A stretch of DNA of 64,000 bases from Sphingomonas sp. Leaf412 (GTDB lineage: Bacteria; Pseudomonadota; Alphaproteobacteria; Sphingomonadales; Sphingomonadaceae). The stretch is taken from the NCBI RefSeq assembly GCF_001425405.1, contig NZ_LMQP01000002.1, positions 62,357-126,356 of the forward strand, read 5' to 3'. The translations under genes and the position numbers were made by a program. Of the stretch, positions 18,101 to 26,779 are shown in pieces; the first letter of the stretch is position 1, and each line of letters starts with the position of its first letter. The notes beneath the pieces were generated by a model that was given only the letters and a program-made list of their open reading frames with translations, was not told the DNA's origin and ran no database searches.

Positions 18101-19298
18101 CCCCGTCGCGATCGCGGCGGACGCCACCGGCACGCTCGCCAATCCGCAGATCCGCGGCACCGTGCGCGCGACGGGCGGGCGGATCCAGTCCGCGACGACG
18201 GGCACCGTGCTGACCGACGTGCAGGCGCAGGGCCGCTTCGCCGGATCGCGGTTGCGGATCGACAGCTTCGCCGCGGCGGCCGGCGGCGGACGTGTCACGG
18301 GCACGGGCAGCTTCGACTTCGCCGGCGCGCAGGGGGTGTCGTTCGACCTCGACATGCAGGCCAGCCGCGCGCTGCTGATCGATCGCGACGATATCGGCGC
18401 GACGGTGACGGGCCCGATCAGCTTCCGCTCGAACGGGTTCGGCGGCGTCATATCGGGCGACGTGCGGCTCGACGCCAGCCGCTACCGGCTGGGACAGGCG
18501 ACTGCGGCCAGCGCGGTGCCGCGGCTGAACGTGCGCGAGATCAACGTGCCCGAGGGGGCCGACGGCGACGACGAGGCGCCCGCGCCGTGGACGCTGGACG
18601 TGAAGGCGCGCGCGCGCAACGGCCTGATGGTCAGCGGGCTGGGCCTCACCAGCGAATGGACGACGACGGTCCAGATCGGCGGGACGCCGACGAACCCCGC
18701 GATCACCGGTCGCGCCGATCTGGTCCGCGGCGAGTACGAATTCGCGGGGCGCGAGTTCGACCTGTCGCGCGGCATCATCCGTTTCGCGGGCGAGGTGCCC
18801 GCCAACCCCGCGCTGGATATCGAGGCGAATGCGGGCGCCACCGGCCTCAACGCCTCGATCCGCGTCACCGGCGTGGCGCAGAAGCCCGAGATAAGCTTCT
18901 CCAGCGTTCCCGCTTTGCCGCAGGACGAATTGCTGTCGCGGCTGCTGTTCGGCACCTCGATCACGAACCTGTCCGCGCCCGAGGCGTTGCAGCTCGCCGC
19001 CGCGGTGGCGGCGTTGCAGGACGGCGGCAACGGCCTGAACCCGATCAACGCGGTGCGTCGCGCGGCGGGGCTCGACCGGCTGCGCATCCTGCCCGCCGAC
19101 CCGCAGACCGGGCAGGCGACCTCGATCGCGGCGGGCAAGTATGTGACGCGGCGGCTGTATGCCGAAATCGTGACCGACGGGCAGGGCTATTCCGCCACGC
19201 GGGTGGAATTCCAGGTGACGCGCTGGCTGTCGCTGCTGTCCTCCATCTCCACGCTGGGCCGGCAGAGCGCGAACGTGCGCGTGTCGCGCGATTATTGA
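15186..19298 (+). CDS. tamB: Translocation/assembly module protein TamB
   Basis: 1370 residues. An N-terminal signal anchor (IGVVLAALAALVAITAVVI) is followed by a very long beta-taco/AsmA-like groove of repeated short strands and the conserved C-terminal DUF490 domain from about residue 1030 (RADLVRGEYEFAGREFDLSR, then LSRLLFGTSITNLSAPEALQ). It spans the periplasm and is thought to carry lipid between membranes with TamA. The ATG overlaps the tamA stop. The size is typical for alphaproteobacteria. It is convergent with the VapBC pair. Confidence 0.94.
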   Translation: MRAVRWIGVVLAALAALVAITAVVIDTDIGHRIVADRINAQRPANGLRFHVGRIDGSLYDRAELVDVRLYDPDGLVLSVPRASLHWSPFRWLSNRLDITSLDIPAATLAKLPRTRDTGRQGPLLPGFDIRIGRLTVRRLTVAPAVTGRVRYGRIAGRADIRAGRAQVDLLALVQGSDRLRARIDSVPGAGRFDLSVSARGARDGVLAKLTGLARPLALDVGGDGDWRNWNGRAVMDAGGVRVADLALGNRGGDYTLVGRVDPESITKGKVQALTAGGVTVDGRGTYVARRLDGRLSLRSRALAVDADGVVDLASSALRNVKVRARLIRAEALFRNMRASGLELRAILDGAFATFRFDYRIVASRFSFDQTGFEQARVAGRGRWSRAPVSVPVRFTAARVTGVGDVAGGILRNLVADGVLRVTPKLLTGDGIRIRSDRLTGRITLVLDLATGRFEVGVDGALGRYLIPGLGIVDVTSKLRVVPGPGGRGTRVVGRGSARVVRLDNAFFAGLAGGLPRVEAALERTPDGILHFRDLVLTAPDIRLAGNGYRRRDGTFHFEGGGRQASYGALRLVLDGRIARPTIDLTFDRPNAALGLRQVRAHLDPTSAGFAFTAAGRSRLGPFTGEGQILLPPGGQARIQIARLDVSGTRASGALDIVPGGFRGRLSVAGGGIAGALDFAPQGTIQRIDGNLEARGARLGADTILRQGRTRFTVLLDPAGPRVEATASGAGLRRGSLSLARFALDATLAGETGEVRASIAGSRAGGFQIRSTIGIAPDGYTIAAQGTVGRRPIRLESPARITRDGDGWLLAPARLAFAGGTATISGRFTSARTAIEATLANLPLGLLDIGYSGLGLGGSVSGKVAFAVEGDAPPTGRIDLTVRGLTRSGLVLTSAPIDIGLAGILTADKAGFRAVMASGGRTVGRAQALLKPLGGGDLVQRLRAAPMFAQLRYSGPADTLWRLTRVELFDLTGPVAIAADATGTLANPQIRGTVRATGGRIQSATTGTVLTDVQAQGRFAGSRLRIDSFAAAAGGGRVTGTGSFDFAGAQGVSFDLDMQASRALLIDRDDIGATVTGPISFRSNGFGGVISGDVRLDASRYRLGQATAASAVPRLNVREINVPEGADGDDEAPAPWTLDVKARARNGLMVSGLGLTSEWTTTVQIGGTPTNPAITGRADLVRGEYEFAGREFDLSRGIIRFAGEVPANPALDIEANAGATGLNASIRVTGVAQKPEISFSSVPALPQDELLSRLLFGTSITNLSAPEALQLAAAVAALQDGGNGLNPINAVRRAAGLDRLRILPADPQTGQATSIAAGKYVTRRLYAEIVTDGQGYSATRVEFQVTRWLSLLSSISTLGRQSANVRVSRDY

Positions 19299-19687
19299 GC
19301 GGGCCAGACCTCGAGGTCGAGGCCGGGGATATCGCGGAAGTCGCCGCCGTTGATCGTGACCAGGGTCAGGCCGTGGACGATCGCGGTGGCGGCGATCAGG
19401 CGGTCGAGCACCAGTCGGCGCGAGAATCCGGTCCGGGCGATGATGGCGGCGTACACCTCCGCTTCCGGGATATCGAACGGCAGGATCGACAAGCGACGGT
19501 ACAGCTCGCGATTGCCCGCTCGTAAGCGTTCCGCATCGGCCGGACGCGCTGCGACCGCGGCGTCGAGTTCGATGCGCGAGATGATCGACAGGGTAGGCGT
19601 GGCCCCCCGGGCTGCCAGACCCCCGATCACCGCCAGATTGCGATCACGCAGGTGGATCGCGATATTCGTGTCGATCAGGATCGTCAC
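19292..19687 (-). CDS. vapC: VapC-type PIN-domain ribonuclease toxin
   Basis: 131 residues. The four acidic PIN residues are visible: Asp6 in LIDTN, Glu40 in RIELDA, Asp95 in VLDRLIAATA and Asp116 in NGGDFRDI. Such toxins cut RNA, often tRNA, with Mg2+. The start is GTG 19687, overlapping the antitoxin stop by four bases. The C-terminus overlaps the tamB stop by 7 bases. No damage to the catalytic set is visible, so the toxin should be active. Confidence 0.92.
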   Translation of the reverse strand: MTILIDTNIAIHLRDRNLAVIGGLAARGATPTLSIISRIELDAAVAARPADAERLRAGNRELYRRLSILPFDIPEAEVYAAIIARTGFSRRLVLDRLIAATAIVHGLTLVTINGGDFRDIPGLDLEVWPAQ

Positions 19688-19956
19688 CTGTAGAGGCCGG
19701 GCCGGTCCGGAAATTCGATCGGTTCGCGCCGCCCCACGGCCGCCGCCGGCATCGGCGCCAGCGCCTGCAAAGCCGCCACCAGCTCCGCCAGCTTGCGCCC
19801 TTCCTCCGCCGGATCGGTCGGCGCGGCGCGGATCTCGACATGGTCGCCGACCCGCTCGATCGTCACCCGCGTATCCGGCGCGAAGCCCAGCGCGTCGGGC
19901 AGGCGCACCGCGACGCCGTCGCCGCTCCTGAACGTCCTGCCCTCGATCGCGCCCAT
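19684..19956 (-). CDS. vapB: AbrB/VapB-type antitoxin
   Basis: 90 residues. The N-terminal SpoVT/AbrB-like swapped-hairpin domain is seen as SGDGVAVRLPDALGFAPDTRVTIE..GDHVEIR. A C-terminal tail (about 55-90) would wrap the toxin. ATG 19956 has GGAGG upstream. It is coupled to vapC by a GTGA overlap. The complex probably represses its own promoter in the gap up to 20063. Confidence 0.88.
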   Translation of the reverse strand: MGAIEGRTFRSGDGVAVRLPDALGFAPDTRVTIERVGDHVEIRAAPTDPAEEGRKLAELVAALQALAPMPAAAVGRREPIEFPDRPGLYR

Positions 19957-20063
19957 CGTCCTGCCTCCGGTCCGGATGCGTCGACAGGTAAATCGCGCGC
20001 GCCCGCCCGGCAACGACGATTGTCGGGGAGATTGTGGCGCCGTGGGGCATTGAGGGGACAGGG

Positions 20064-21842
20064 ATGACCGCGCCGCAATATCTTTCCATCGCCACGCTCG
20101 TGGGCATGATGGCGCTCTTCATCTGGGGCCGGTTCCGTTACGACGTCGTCGCGATCATCGCATTGCTGGCCGCGCTGGCGCTGGGCATCGTCGCGCCGGG
20201 CGATGCCTTTACGGGGTTTTCCGACGACATCGTCATCATCGTCGGCTCCGCGCTCGTCATCTCGGGCGCGGTGCAGCGGTCGGGCGTGATCGAACGCGTG
20301 CTGCGACGGGTGTCGCGGCGCGTGACCACGGTGCGGTCGCAGTTGCTGGTGCTGACCGGGTCGGTCGGCGTCGCCTCCGCACTGGTCAAGAACATCGGTG
20401 CCCTGGCGATGCTGATGCCCGCATCGTTCCAGATGGCGAAGCGCAACGACGCCAGCCCGTCGGTCTTCCTGATGCCGATGTCCTTCGCGGCATTGCTGGG
20501 CGGCCTGATGACGCTGGTCGGCACGTCCCCCAACATCATCGTCAGCCGCGCGCGCGAGCAGATGACGGGCGAGCCGTTCGGCATGTTCGATTATACCCCG
20601 GTCGGCCTCGCGCTGTTCGTCGTCGGGCTGGTCTACCTGCGCTTCGCCTACCGCCTGATCCCCCGCGATCGCCGTGCCGCCGCGACGATGGGGGAGGCGC
20701 TGGACATCACCGGCTACGTGACCGAGGTCGTCATCCCCGCCGGATCGCCCGCGGACGGGGAGACGGTCGCGGCGTTCCTGGACCGGCATGAGCGCGAGGT
20801 GTCGGTGACGCAGATGCTGCGTGCCGGCCTGCGCAGCGCGCCGTCGCCCGATATCGTGCTGCGCGAGGACGATACGCTGATCCTGGCGGGCGAGCCCGAC
20901 GCGCTGGAACGCGCGATCGCGGGCGACCGGCTGAAGCTGGAGGGCGAGGAGCGCGACGCGCGCGGCGGCGACGCGCCGGGGGCGGAAGTCGGCGTGATCG
21001 AGGCGGTGGTGAACCTCGGTTCCCTGCTGGAGGAGCAGACCGCGGGGCGGCTGGACCTGCAACGCCGGCACGGCGTGAACCTGATCGCGATCTCGCGCCG
21101 CGGCGAGCGATTGTCGCGGCGGCTGGCGAACACCGTGCTGCGCGCGGGCGACGTGGTGGTGTTGCAGGGACCGCTGGACACGATGCCCGAGAAGCTGCGC
21201 GACCTTGGCTGCCTGCCGCTGGCGGAGCGCGAATTACGACTGGGATCGCGGCGCGCGAGCTGGTTGCCGATCACGATCCTGGGGGTCGCGATGCTGTTCA
21301 CCGCGCTAGGTCTGGTTCCCGTCGCCGTCGCCTTCTTCGCCGCCGCGGGTCTCATCATCGCGACCGGCGCGATCAGCCCGCGGGAGGCGTACGATCATGT
21401 CGAATGGCCGATCCTCGTCATGCTGGGCGCGCTGATCCCGGTATCGGATTCGCTGCGTACCACCGGCGCGTCGGACGTGATCGCGACGGGGCTGGCGCAG
21501 GTGGCGACGACGTTGCCCGCGTGGGGCGCGGTGGCGCTGATCCTTGCCGCCGCGATGGCGGTGACGCCGTTCCTGAACAATGCCGCGACGGTGCTGGTGA
21601 TGGCGCCGATCGCGGCGCAGTTCGCAGGCGACCTGGGATACCGGCCGGAGGCATTCCTGATGGCGACTGCGGTGGGGGCGGGCAGCGATTTCCTGACCCC
21701 CATCGGGCATCAGTGCAATACGCTCGTGCTGGGGCCCGGCGGCTATCGCTTCGGCGATTATGCCCGTCTGGGCGCGCCGTTGTCGTTGCTGGTGCTGGTG
21801 CTGGGTACGCCGCTGATCCTGTTCTTCTGGCCGCTGGCGTAG
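20064..21842 (+). CDS. SLC13/DASS-family anion permease with RCK_C domains
   Basis: 592-residue inner-membrane transporter. Two blocks of membrane helices flank two TrkA-C/RCK_C regulatory domains (about 205-285 and 305-390). The substrate motifs NIGALAMLMPASF, LVGTSPNIIVS and, in the second half, PFLNNAATVLVMAP and TPIGHQCNTLV are the inverted SNT-like repeats. The family carries sulfate, dicarboxylates or similar anions; the exact substrate is not readable. The start is ATG 20064 with GAGGGGACAGGG upstream. A 30-base upstream extension is possible but poor. Confidence 0.92.
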   Translation: MTAPQYLSIATLVGMMALFIWGRFRYDVVAIIALLAALALGIVAPGDAFTGFSDDIVIIVGSALVISGAVQRSGVIERVLRRVSRRVTTVRSQLLVLTGSVGVASALVKNIGALAMLMPASFQMAKRNDASPSVFLMPMSFAALLGGLMTLVGTSPNIIVSRAREQMTGEPFGMFDYTPVGLALFVVGLVYLRFAYRLIPRDRRAAATMGEALDITGYVTEVVIPAGSPADGETVAAFLDRHEREVSVTQMLRAGLRSAPSPDIVLREDDTLILAGEPDALERAIAGDRLKLEGEERDARGGDAPGAEVGVIEAVVNLGSLLEEQTAGRLDLQRRHGVNLIAISRRGERLSRRLANTVLRAGDVVVLQGPLDTMPEKLRDLGCLPLAERELRLGSRRASWLPITILGVAMLFTALGLVPVAVAFFAAAGLIIATGAISPREAYDHVEWPILVMLGALIPVSDSLRTTGASDVIATGLAQVATTLPAWGAVALILAAAMAVTPFLNNAATVLVMAPIAAQFAGDLGYRPEAFLMATAVGAGSDFLTPIGHQCNTLVLGPGGYRFGDYARLGAPLSLLVLVLGTPLILFFWPLA

Positions 21843-21846
21843 AAGC

Positions 21847-21872
21847 GGCGGCGCCCCGATCGAGGCGCCGCC
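21847..21872. terminator. Hairpin between convergent permease and aldehyde dehydrogenase
   Basis: Stem GGCGGCGCC (21847-21855) with GGCGCCGCC (21864-21872), 8-base loop, placed between two converging genes. No U-tract. Confidence 0.45.
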
Positions 21873-21881
21873 GGTCGCGGA

Positions 21882-23306
21882 TTACGCCGGTTCGCCGACG
21901 ATGGTCTTCACTTCCATGAAATCGGTCAGGCCCCATTTGCCGCCCTCGCGGCCGTTGCCCGACTGCTTGTAGCCGCCGAACGGCGTCGGGCCGTTCGGGC
22001 CCCAGGCGTTAATCGTGACGAGGCCCGCGCGCAGGTGCGGCGCGACCTTCGCCGCTTCCGCCGGGTCGCCCGAAATGGTCGCGGACAGGCCGTAGTCGGT
22101 GTCGTTGGCCATATCGATCGCCTGTTCGGCGTCGTTATATTCGGTGATCGTCGCGATCGGGCCGAACGTCTCCTCGCGATAGATGCGCATCTCGGGCGTC
22201 ACGCCGGTGAAGAGCGTCGGCTTCACGAAATAGCCCGAATTGCGCCCGTCGGGGCGACCGGTGCCGCCGGTGACCAGGGTCGCGCCCTCGTCGATCGCGG
22301 ACTGGATCAGGCCCTGAATCTTCTCGTACTGCGCCTTGTTCACGACGGGGCCCAGATGCGCGCCCTGCTCGGACGGATCGCCGACCTTCGTCGCCTCCCA
22401 CATGTTCTTCACCACCTCGGTCGCGGCGTCGACCTGGCTGGCGTGGACCAGCAGGCGCGTCGGCGCGATGCAGCTCTGCCCCGAATTGGCGAGTACGCCC
22501 GCCAGCGTCGGGGGCAGCACCTCGTCCAGCTTCGCGCCCTCCAGCACCAGGTTCGGCGCCTTGCCGCCCAGTTCCTGATGCACGCGCTTGACCGTCGCCG
22601 CCGCGGCCTGCGCTACCGCGATTCCCGCGCGGGTCGAGCCGGTGAAGCTGACCATGTCGACGTCCTTGTGCCCGCTGATCGCCGCGCCGACGGTCGGCCC
22701 GTCGCCGTTGACCAGGTTGAAGACGCCCGCGGGCACCCCCGCCTTGTCGAGGATCTCCGCCAGGATCATCGCGTTCAGCGGCGCTTCCTCGCTGGGCTTC
22801 AGCACCATCGTGTCGCCCGCCGCCAGCGCGGGTGCGACCTTCGCGCAGATCTGGTTCAGCGGCCAGTTCCACGGCGTAATCATGCCCACGACGCCCAGCG
22901 GCTCGTGCACCACGCGTGCCTTGCCCACCTGTTCGGACCAGCGGAATTCCTTCAGCGCGGCCAGCGTGCCCATGAAATAGCCCAGGCCCGCGGGCGCCTG
23001 CGCCGCGTTGGCGAAGCTGATCGGCGCGCCCATTTCCGCGCTGGTCGCGGCGGCAAGGTCGGGGATGCGCGCCTTGTATTCCGCGATGATGCGTTCGAGC
23101 AGCGCGATCCGCTCGTCCACGCTGGTGCGCGAGAAGGTCTTGAAGGCCTTCTTCGCCGCGGCGACCGCCTTGTCGACGTCGGCCGCGCTGCCCAGCGTGA
23201 TCTCGGTCGTCGGCTGCTCGGTGGCGGGATCGATCACGTGGTGGGCGGTGCCGCCCTCGCTGTCGACCCACGCGCCGTCGATATAATGCTTCAGGTAGCT
23301 ACGCAT
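21882..23306 (-). CDS. NAD(P)-dependent aldehyde dehydrogenase
   Basis: 474-residue class I/II-type aldehyde dehydrogenase. NAD-binding motifs are PWNWPLNQ (about 146-152) and FTGSTRAG (about 221). Glu245 in HQELGGKAPN is the general base and Cys279 in NSGQSCIAPTR the nucleophile. The C-terminal half has the family ETFGPIATI motif. The start is ATG 23306 with GGGAGAGA upstream; an in-frame extension upstream lacks similarity. The substrate is unknown. Neighbours give no pathway. Confidence 0.94.
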   Translation of the reverse strand: MRSYLKHYIDGAWVDSEGGTAHHVIDPATEQPTTEITLGSAADVDKAVAAAKKAFKTFSRTSVDERIALLERIIAEYKARIPDLAAATSAEMGAPISFANAAQAPAGLGYFMGTLAALKEFRWSEQVGKARVVHEPLGVVGMITPWNWPLNQICAKVAPALAAGDTMVLKPSEEAPLNAMILAEILDKAGVPAGVFNLVNGDGPTVGAAISGHKDVDMVSFTGSTRAGIAVAQAAAATVKRVHQELGGKAPNLVLEGAKLDEVLPPTLAGVLANSGQSCIAPTRLLVHASQVDAATEVVKNMWEATKVGDPSEQGAHLGPVVNKAQYEKIQGLIQSAIDEGATLVTGGTGRPDGRNSGYFVKPTLFTGVTPEMRIYREETFGPIATITEYNDAEQAIDMANDTDYGLSATISGDPAEAAKVAPHLRAGLVTINAWGPNGPTPFGGYKQSGNGREGGKWGLTDFMEVKTIVGEPA

Positions 23307-23437
23307 CGCTCTCTCCCGGATTGCCGTATTCGGACGTAACAAAAGTGATGGCGACGCGGCGCATCGGTTGCAACCCGAAACCGCTTGTCGCCGCGTTAAC
23401 CGGTGGTGGGGCAGGGCGAGTGCGAAAGGATCGCCCA

Positions 23438-24361
23438 ATGCGTGCCCTGCACCTTCCCCTCATCGCCCTCTGCCTGACCGGCGCGGACCGCGCTGCCCCC
23501 TTCACCGTGGTCGAGACGGGGCAGGGATTCGCGCATCTCGACGATGCGCTGATGTCGGTCCGCGGACAGGATGCGACGGTCCTGATCGCCCCCGGCACGT
23601 ATCGCGAATGCGCGATACAGCAGGCCGGGCGCATCACCTTCAAGGCTGCGCAGCCGGGCAGCGTCGTATTCGACGGCACGGCTTGCGAGGGGAAGGCGGC
23701 ATTCGTGCTGCGCGGGCAGGGCTCCACCGTCGACGGCATCGTGTTCCGCAACATGCGCGTGGAGGACGGCAACGGTGCGGGAATCCGCATCGAACTGGGC
23801 GACCTGACGGTGCGCAATTCCATGTTCCTCGACAGCCAGGAAGGGATATTGGGCGCCACCGACCAGCGGACGCGGATCGCCATCGACCGGTCGACCTTCG
23901 CCGGCCTCGGCCAGTGCGACGAGACGCCCGATTGCGCGCATTCGGTCTATGTCGGGACCGGCGGCGGCGTGACGATCACCAATTCGCGCTTCGAACGCGG
24001 GCGCGGCGGGCATTACGTGAAGATCCGCGCGCCGCGCGTCGATATCGCGGACAACAGCTTCGACGATACCGCGGGGCGGAAGACCAATTACATGATCGAC
24101 CTGCCCGAAGGCGCGACCGGCCGCATCGCCGGCAACATGTTCGTGCAGGGAACGCACAAGGAAAACTGGTCCGGCCTGATCGTCGTCGCCGCCGAAGCGC
24201 GCAAGTACCGCTCCGCCGGACTGGTGGTGGAGGGCAACACCGCGACCCTCGCGCCCGGTCAGGAAAAGGGCCCGGCGTTCGTCGCGAATGCCAGCGGCGA
24301 CCGGCTGGCGGTGGGCGCGAACCGGCTGGGGCCGGGGATCAAGGCCTACGAGGCGCGGTGA
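23438..24361 (+). CDS. Exported right-handed parallel beta-helix protein
   Basis: 307 residues. A short signal peptide (LHLPLIALCLTGADRAAP) precedes repeated beta-helix rungs with Asn/Asp ladders (VDGIVFRNMRVEDGNGAG, DLTVRNSMFLDS, VTITNSRFERG, VDIADNSFDD). The fold is that of pectate lyases and other polysaccharide-active or cell-surface proteins. I see no clear catalytic triad, and four cysteines may form disulfides. ATG 23438 has GAAAGGA upstream. It lies next to an AT-richer region downstream. Confidence 0.85.
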   Translation: MRALHLPLIALCLTGADRAAPFTVVETGQGFAHLDDALMSVRGQDATVLIAPGTYRECAIQQAGRITFKAAQPGSVVFDGTACEGKAAFVLRGQGSTVDGIVFRNMRVEDGNGAGIRIELGDLTVRNSMFLDSQEGILGATDQRTRIAIDRSTFAGLGQCDETPDCAHSVYVGTGGGVTITNSRFERGRGGHYVKIRAPRVDIADNSFDDTAGRKTNYMIDLPEGATGRIAGNMFVQGTHKENWSGLIVVAAEARKYRSAGLVVEGNTATLAPGQEKGPAFVANASGDRLAVGANRLGPGIKAYEAR

Positions 24362-24550
24362 TTGCGCATACGTTTGCCTCGTCGATTGAATAATCTGTCC
24401 TACATCGACGCTACGGAGTATTCCTGTCGTTATCGATGGCACCTACCTCGGGGTAGGGGCTGCGTCTTGACGAAAACGGACTGAACTGCCATTCGGCTGG
24501 AACGAAAGCGCTGGGGGCAGCGCTGTAACAGGCGGAGAGAGGTTGTGCAT

Positions 24551-24754
24551 ATGCAGATTCTCATCGACGCTCTGAGTGCCATGATGGCGTTTGTTGCCGG
24601 CGCGCTAATTTCCGCTAATCTATATGTCATGGTTGCGACGGTGCTTGATAGGCGACGTTCTGCAATGCGCTTTCTTGCGCATTTTTCCCGTGCCGTTATG
24701 ATGTTGCGGCTGAGCGACAGTGTAAGAACGTCTAGGCCCTATCGTCGCTTGTAG
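24551..24754 (+). CDS. Small membrane protein of the AT-richer islet
   Basis: 67 residues from ATG 24551 (MQILIDALSAMMAFVAGAL...). One hydrophobic helix (about 8-32) is followed by a basic tail with many Arg. GGAGAGAGG ends 8 bases before the ATG, a strong ribosome-binding site that argues for real translation. An upstream in-frame GTG is less likely. The family is not recognised. Its base composition differs from flanking genes. Confidence 0.5.
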   Translation: MQILIDALSAMMAFVAGALISANLYVMVATVLDRRRSAMRFLAHFSRAVMMLRLSDSVRTSRPYRRL

Positions 24755-24795
24755 CTTTGCATTTACCATATTTTGGTATCGTGTCGCTGTTTTGA

Positions 24796-25065
24796 GTGGC
24801 CTTTCTTGGCAGTCTTTCTGTCGAGGTTGGGACCTGCTATCGTGCGATGGCAAATACTGAGGGCGATCTCCCAAGTCGATATCGGAAAATCCCGTATCTT
24901 ATCGTTCGAATGATACTGGCGTTTTCAAGTGGGGCTATAGCCGTTGCGCTAGATGCAGCTAATCCTCTTACGGCTTTTTACCTTGGCGCATCTGCTCCTA
25001 TTGTTTTGGACAAACTGGCTCAAGGCGCATTGCCAACATTACCAAGCAAAGACGCTAACGAATAG
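24796..25065 (+). CDS. Small two-helix membrane protein, possibly truncated
   Basis: 89 residues if GTG 24796 is used; a TGA stop lies directly before it in frame. The sequence reads VGTCYRAMANTEGDLPSRYRKIPYLIVR, then a hydrophobic helix (MILAFSSGAIAVALDAANP) and a second (TAFYLGASAPIVLDKLAQ). The GASAPI end resembles small membrane proteins that accompany mobile or defence loci, but I cannot name a family. It lacks a good ribosome-binding site and may have lost its true N-terminus by a frameshift. The alternative start is ATG 24847. Confidence 0.5.
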   Translation: MAFLGSLSVEVGTCYRAMANTEGDLPSRYRKIPYLIVRMILAFSSGAIAVALDAANPLTAFYLGASAPIVLDKLAQGALPTLPSKDANE

Positions 25066-25085
25066 CGAATTATAGACGCTTGAAG

Positions 25086-26729
25086 TCACCCGCACGTATC
25101 GCCCGGTCCCGGATCCAGGTCCAGGCACCGCCCGTCCACGCCGTCCATCCGCATCCCGATCGTCGCCGCCAGCGTCGGCGCGATGTCGATCGTCTCGACC
25201 GACAGCGGCTGTTCGAACCCCGTCATCCCCTTGCGCCAGAACAGGATCGGCACGCGGCGGTCGTAATCCCACGGGCTGCCGTGCGTCTCGACATAGCCCG
25301 GCCCCGGCTTCTCGATCGACGTCACGCGCGGCTTCAGCAGGACGACGAGGTCGCCCGAGCGCGCCGGATCGAAGCTTTCGCGCGCCCGCTCCAGCAGCGT
25401 CCATGTCTCGGGCGGCGAGGTCGGTCGCGGCTGAGCGGCGATCTGCGCCGCGGTATAGGCGGCGGCGACCTGCGGCATCCGGTCGTAGCGCTTCACCGCC
25501 TCCGCCAGCACGCGCGCCCTGTCCTTCGGCGACAGCGCGCGGTCGACCCACACGTCCCCTTCCGCGCCCAGCAGGACGGGACCGGTCAGCTTCAGGTCGC
25601 GCCCGATGCCCGCGCCGACCGCTTTCGCCAGCGTGCCCGCCTCGACATGCGCCTCCATCGGCATCGCGCGTTCGATCTGCCGCTCGGTCATGTCGTGCGC
25701 GCCGTGATCCGCGGTCAGCATTACCGCATAATCCACCCCGGTCTGGTCCAGCACGTTGAAGAAGCCGCCCAGCGAACGGTCCAGCTCCGCCATCTGCAAG
25801 CACATTTCCGTCCCCTGCGTGCCCGTGGCGTGCCCGATGTAATCGGTCGCGGACAGCCCGACCGCGATCAGGTCCGTCGCCTGCCCCTGACCCAGCTTCA
25901 TGTCCTGGACCAGCCCCGCCGCCATCGCCAGCACCGCGGCGTCCGCCGCCGGGCTGGTGCGGAAGCCGCGCGCATCGCCCGCCTCGCGCGCGAAGCGGCC
26001 CTGGCCCAGTATCTGCCCGCCGACGTCGATCGCGCGATCCAGCGGCTTGCAATATCCGGGCAGCGGCAACGGCTCCTGCGGGCGCGCGATCATCGCGGCC
26101 ACCGCGTCGCGCGTCCGCTGCACCACCGGCGGCACCGCGCGCCCGGCGTAGCTGGAATAGGTCTTCCCGTCCCACCACCACAATTCGTCGACCGTGTGCC
26201 CGCCCATCATCACGGCGGCGCGGTCCTTGCCCGCCACGCTGACGACGCGCGCGGCGGGGTTCGCCGCCTTCATCTGCTCGCCCAGCGTCGGCACCTTCAG
26301 ATGCTTGTCAGACACGGTATATCTGTCGTGCGTCGCGCCCGCGACGCTTTCGTCCTCCGCGCAATAGACGGTCTTGTCCGCACGCGCGACGGACTGGTCG
26401 ATCCAGTTGTTGGCGATGATGCCCGTCTTCGCGGGGCGATATCCGGTCAGGATCGTGGAATGGCCCGGGCACGTCTCGGTCGCCGCATGCGCCTGATACC
26501 CGCTCGGAAACACCGCGCCGGTCAGCAGGCGGGCCATGCCGTCGGTGAAGCGGTTGCGATATTGCGCGAACAGGTCCGCGGACAATTGGTCGACCGAAAT
26601 CGCCACGATCAGCTTCGGCGCAGGCAGGGGGGCGGCGGGGGCCGGCGCAGGGGCGGTGGCGGCCGCCTGCGTCTGCGCCGCGGCGGGGACGGCGACGACG
26701 GTGGCGAGCAGGGCGGCGAGGGCTTTCAT
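25086..26729 (-). CDS. Alkaline phosphatase family protein, PhoK-like
   Basis: 547-residue secreted phosphatase with a signal peptide of 19 residues (MKALAALLATVVAVPAAAQ). Metal and nucleophile motifs are SVDQLSADLF (Asp47), ATETCPGHSTILTG (the nucleophilic Thr near 84-86), SATDYIGHATG and TADHGAHDM, with a C-terminal HG motif in VETHGSPWDYDRRVP. This is the PhoK/SPAP type known from Sphingomonas, active on phosphomonoesters and related to type I phosphodiesterases. It contains several Cys, likely disulfides. The start is ATG 26729; six extra upstream residues are possible. Confidence 0.92.
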   Translation of the reverse strand: MKALAALLATVVAVPAAAQTQAAATAPAPAPAAPLPAPKLIVAISVDQLSADLFAQYRNRFTDGMARLLTGAVFPSGYQAHAATETCPGHSTILTGYRPAKTGIIANNWIDQSVARADKTVYCAEDESVAGATHDRYTVSDKHLKVPTLGEQMKAANPAARVVSVAGKDRAAVMMGGHTVDELWWWDGKTYSSYAGRAVPPVVQRTRDAVAAMIARPQEPLPLPGYCKPLDRAIDVGGQILGQGRFAREAGDARGFRTSPAADAAVLAMAAGLVQDMKLGQGQATDLIAVGLSATDYIGHATGTQGTEMCLQMAELDRSLGGFFNVLDQTGVDYAVMLTADHGAHDMTERQIERAMPMEAHVEAGTLAKAVGAGIGRDLKLTGPVLLGAEGDVWVDRALSPKDRARVLAEAVKRYDRMPQVAAAYTAAQIAAQPRPTSPPETWTLLERARESFDPARSGDLVVLLKPRVTSIEKPGPGYVETHGSPWDYDRRVPILFWRKGMTGFEQPLSVETIDIAPTLAATIGMRMDGVDGRCLDLDPGPGDTCG

Positions 26730-26779
26730 TCCGTAACCTTGATGCAAAGCTTGGTCGCGCCCGCTATGGAACCGCGGAC

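Larger units (their letters stand above)
24362..25085. other. AT-richer islet with two small orphan ORFs
   Basis: The stretch is visibly poorer in G+C than its surroundings: about 50% by hand count in the line beginning 24841, against well over 60% nearby. Its codon use also lacks the strong GC3 bias of neighbours. It holds two small membrane-protein ORFs (24551 and 24796) and a palindrome TACCA-tattt-TGGTA at 24764-24778 between them. No transposase, integrase or att repeat is recognisable. It looks like a remnant of transferred DNA. Confidence 0.6.
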
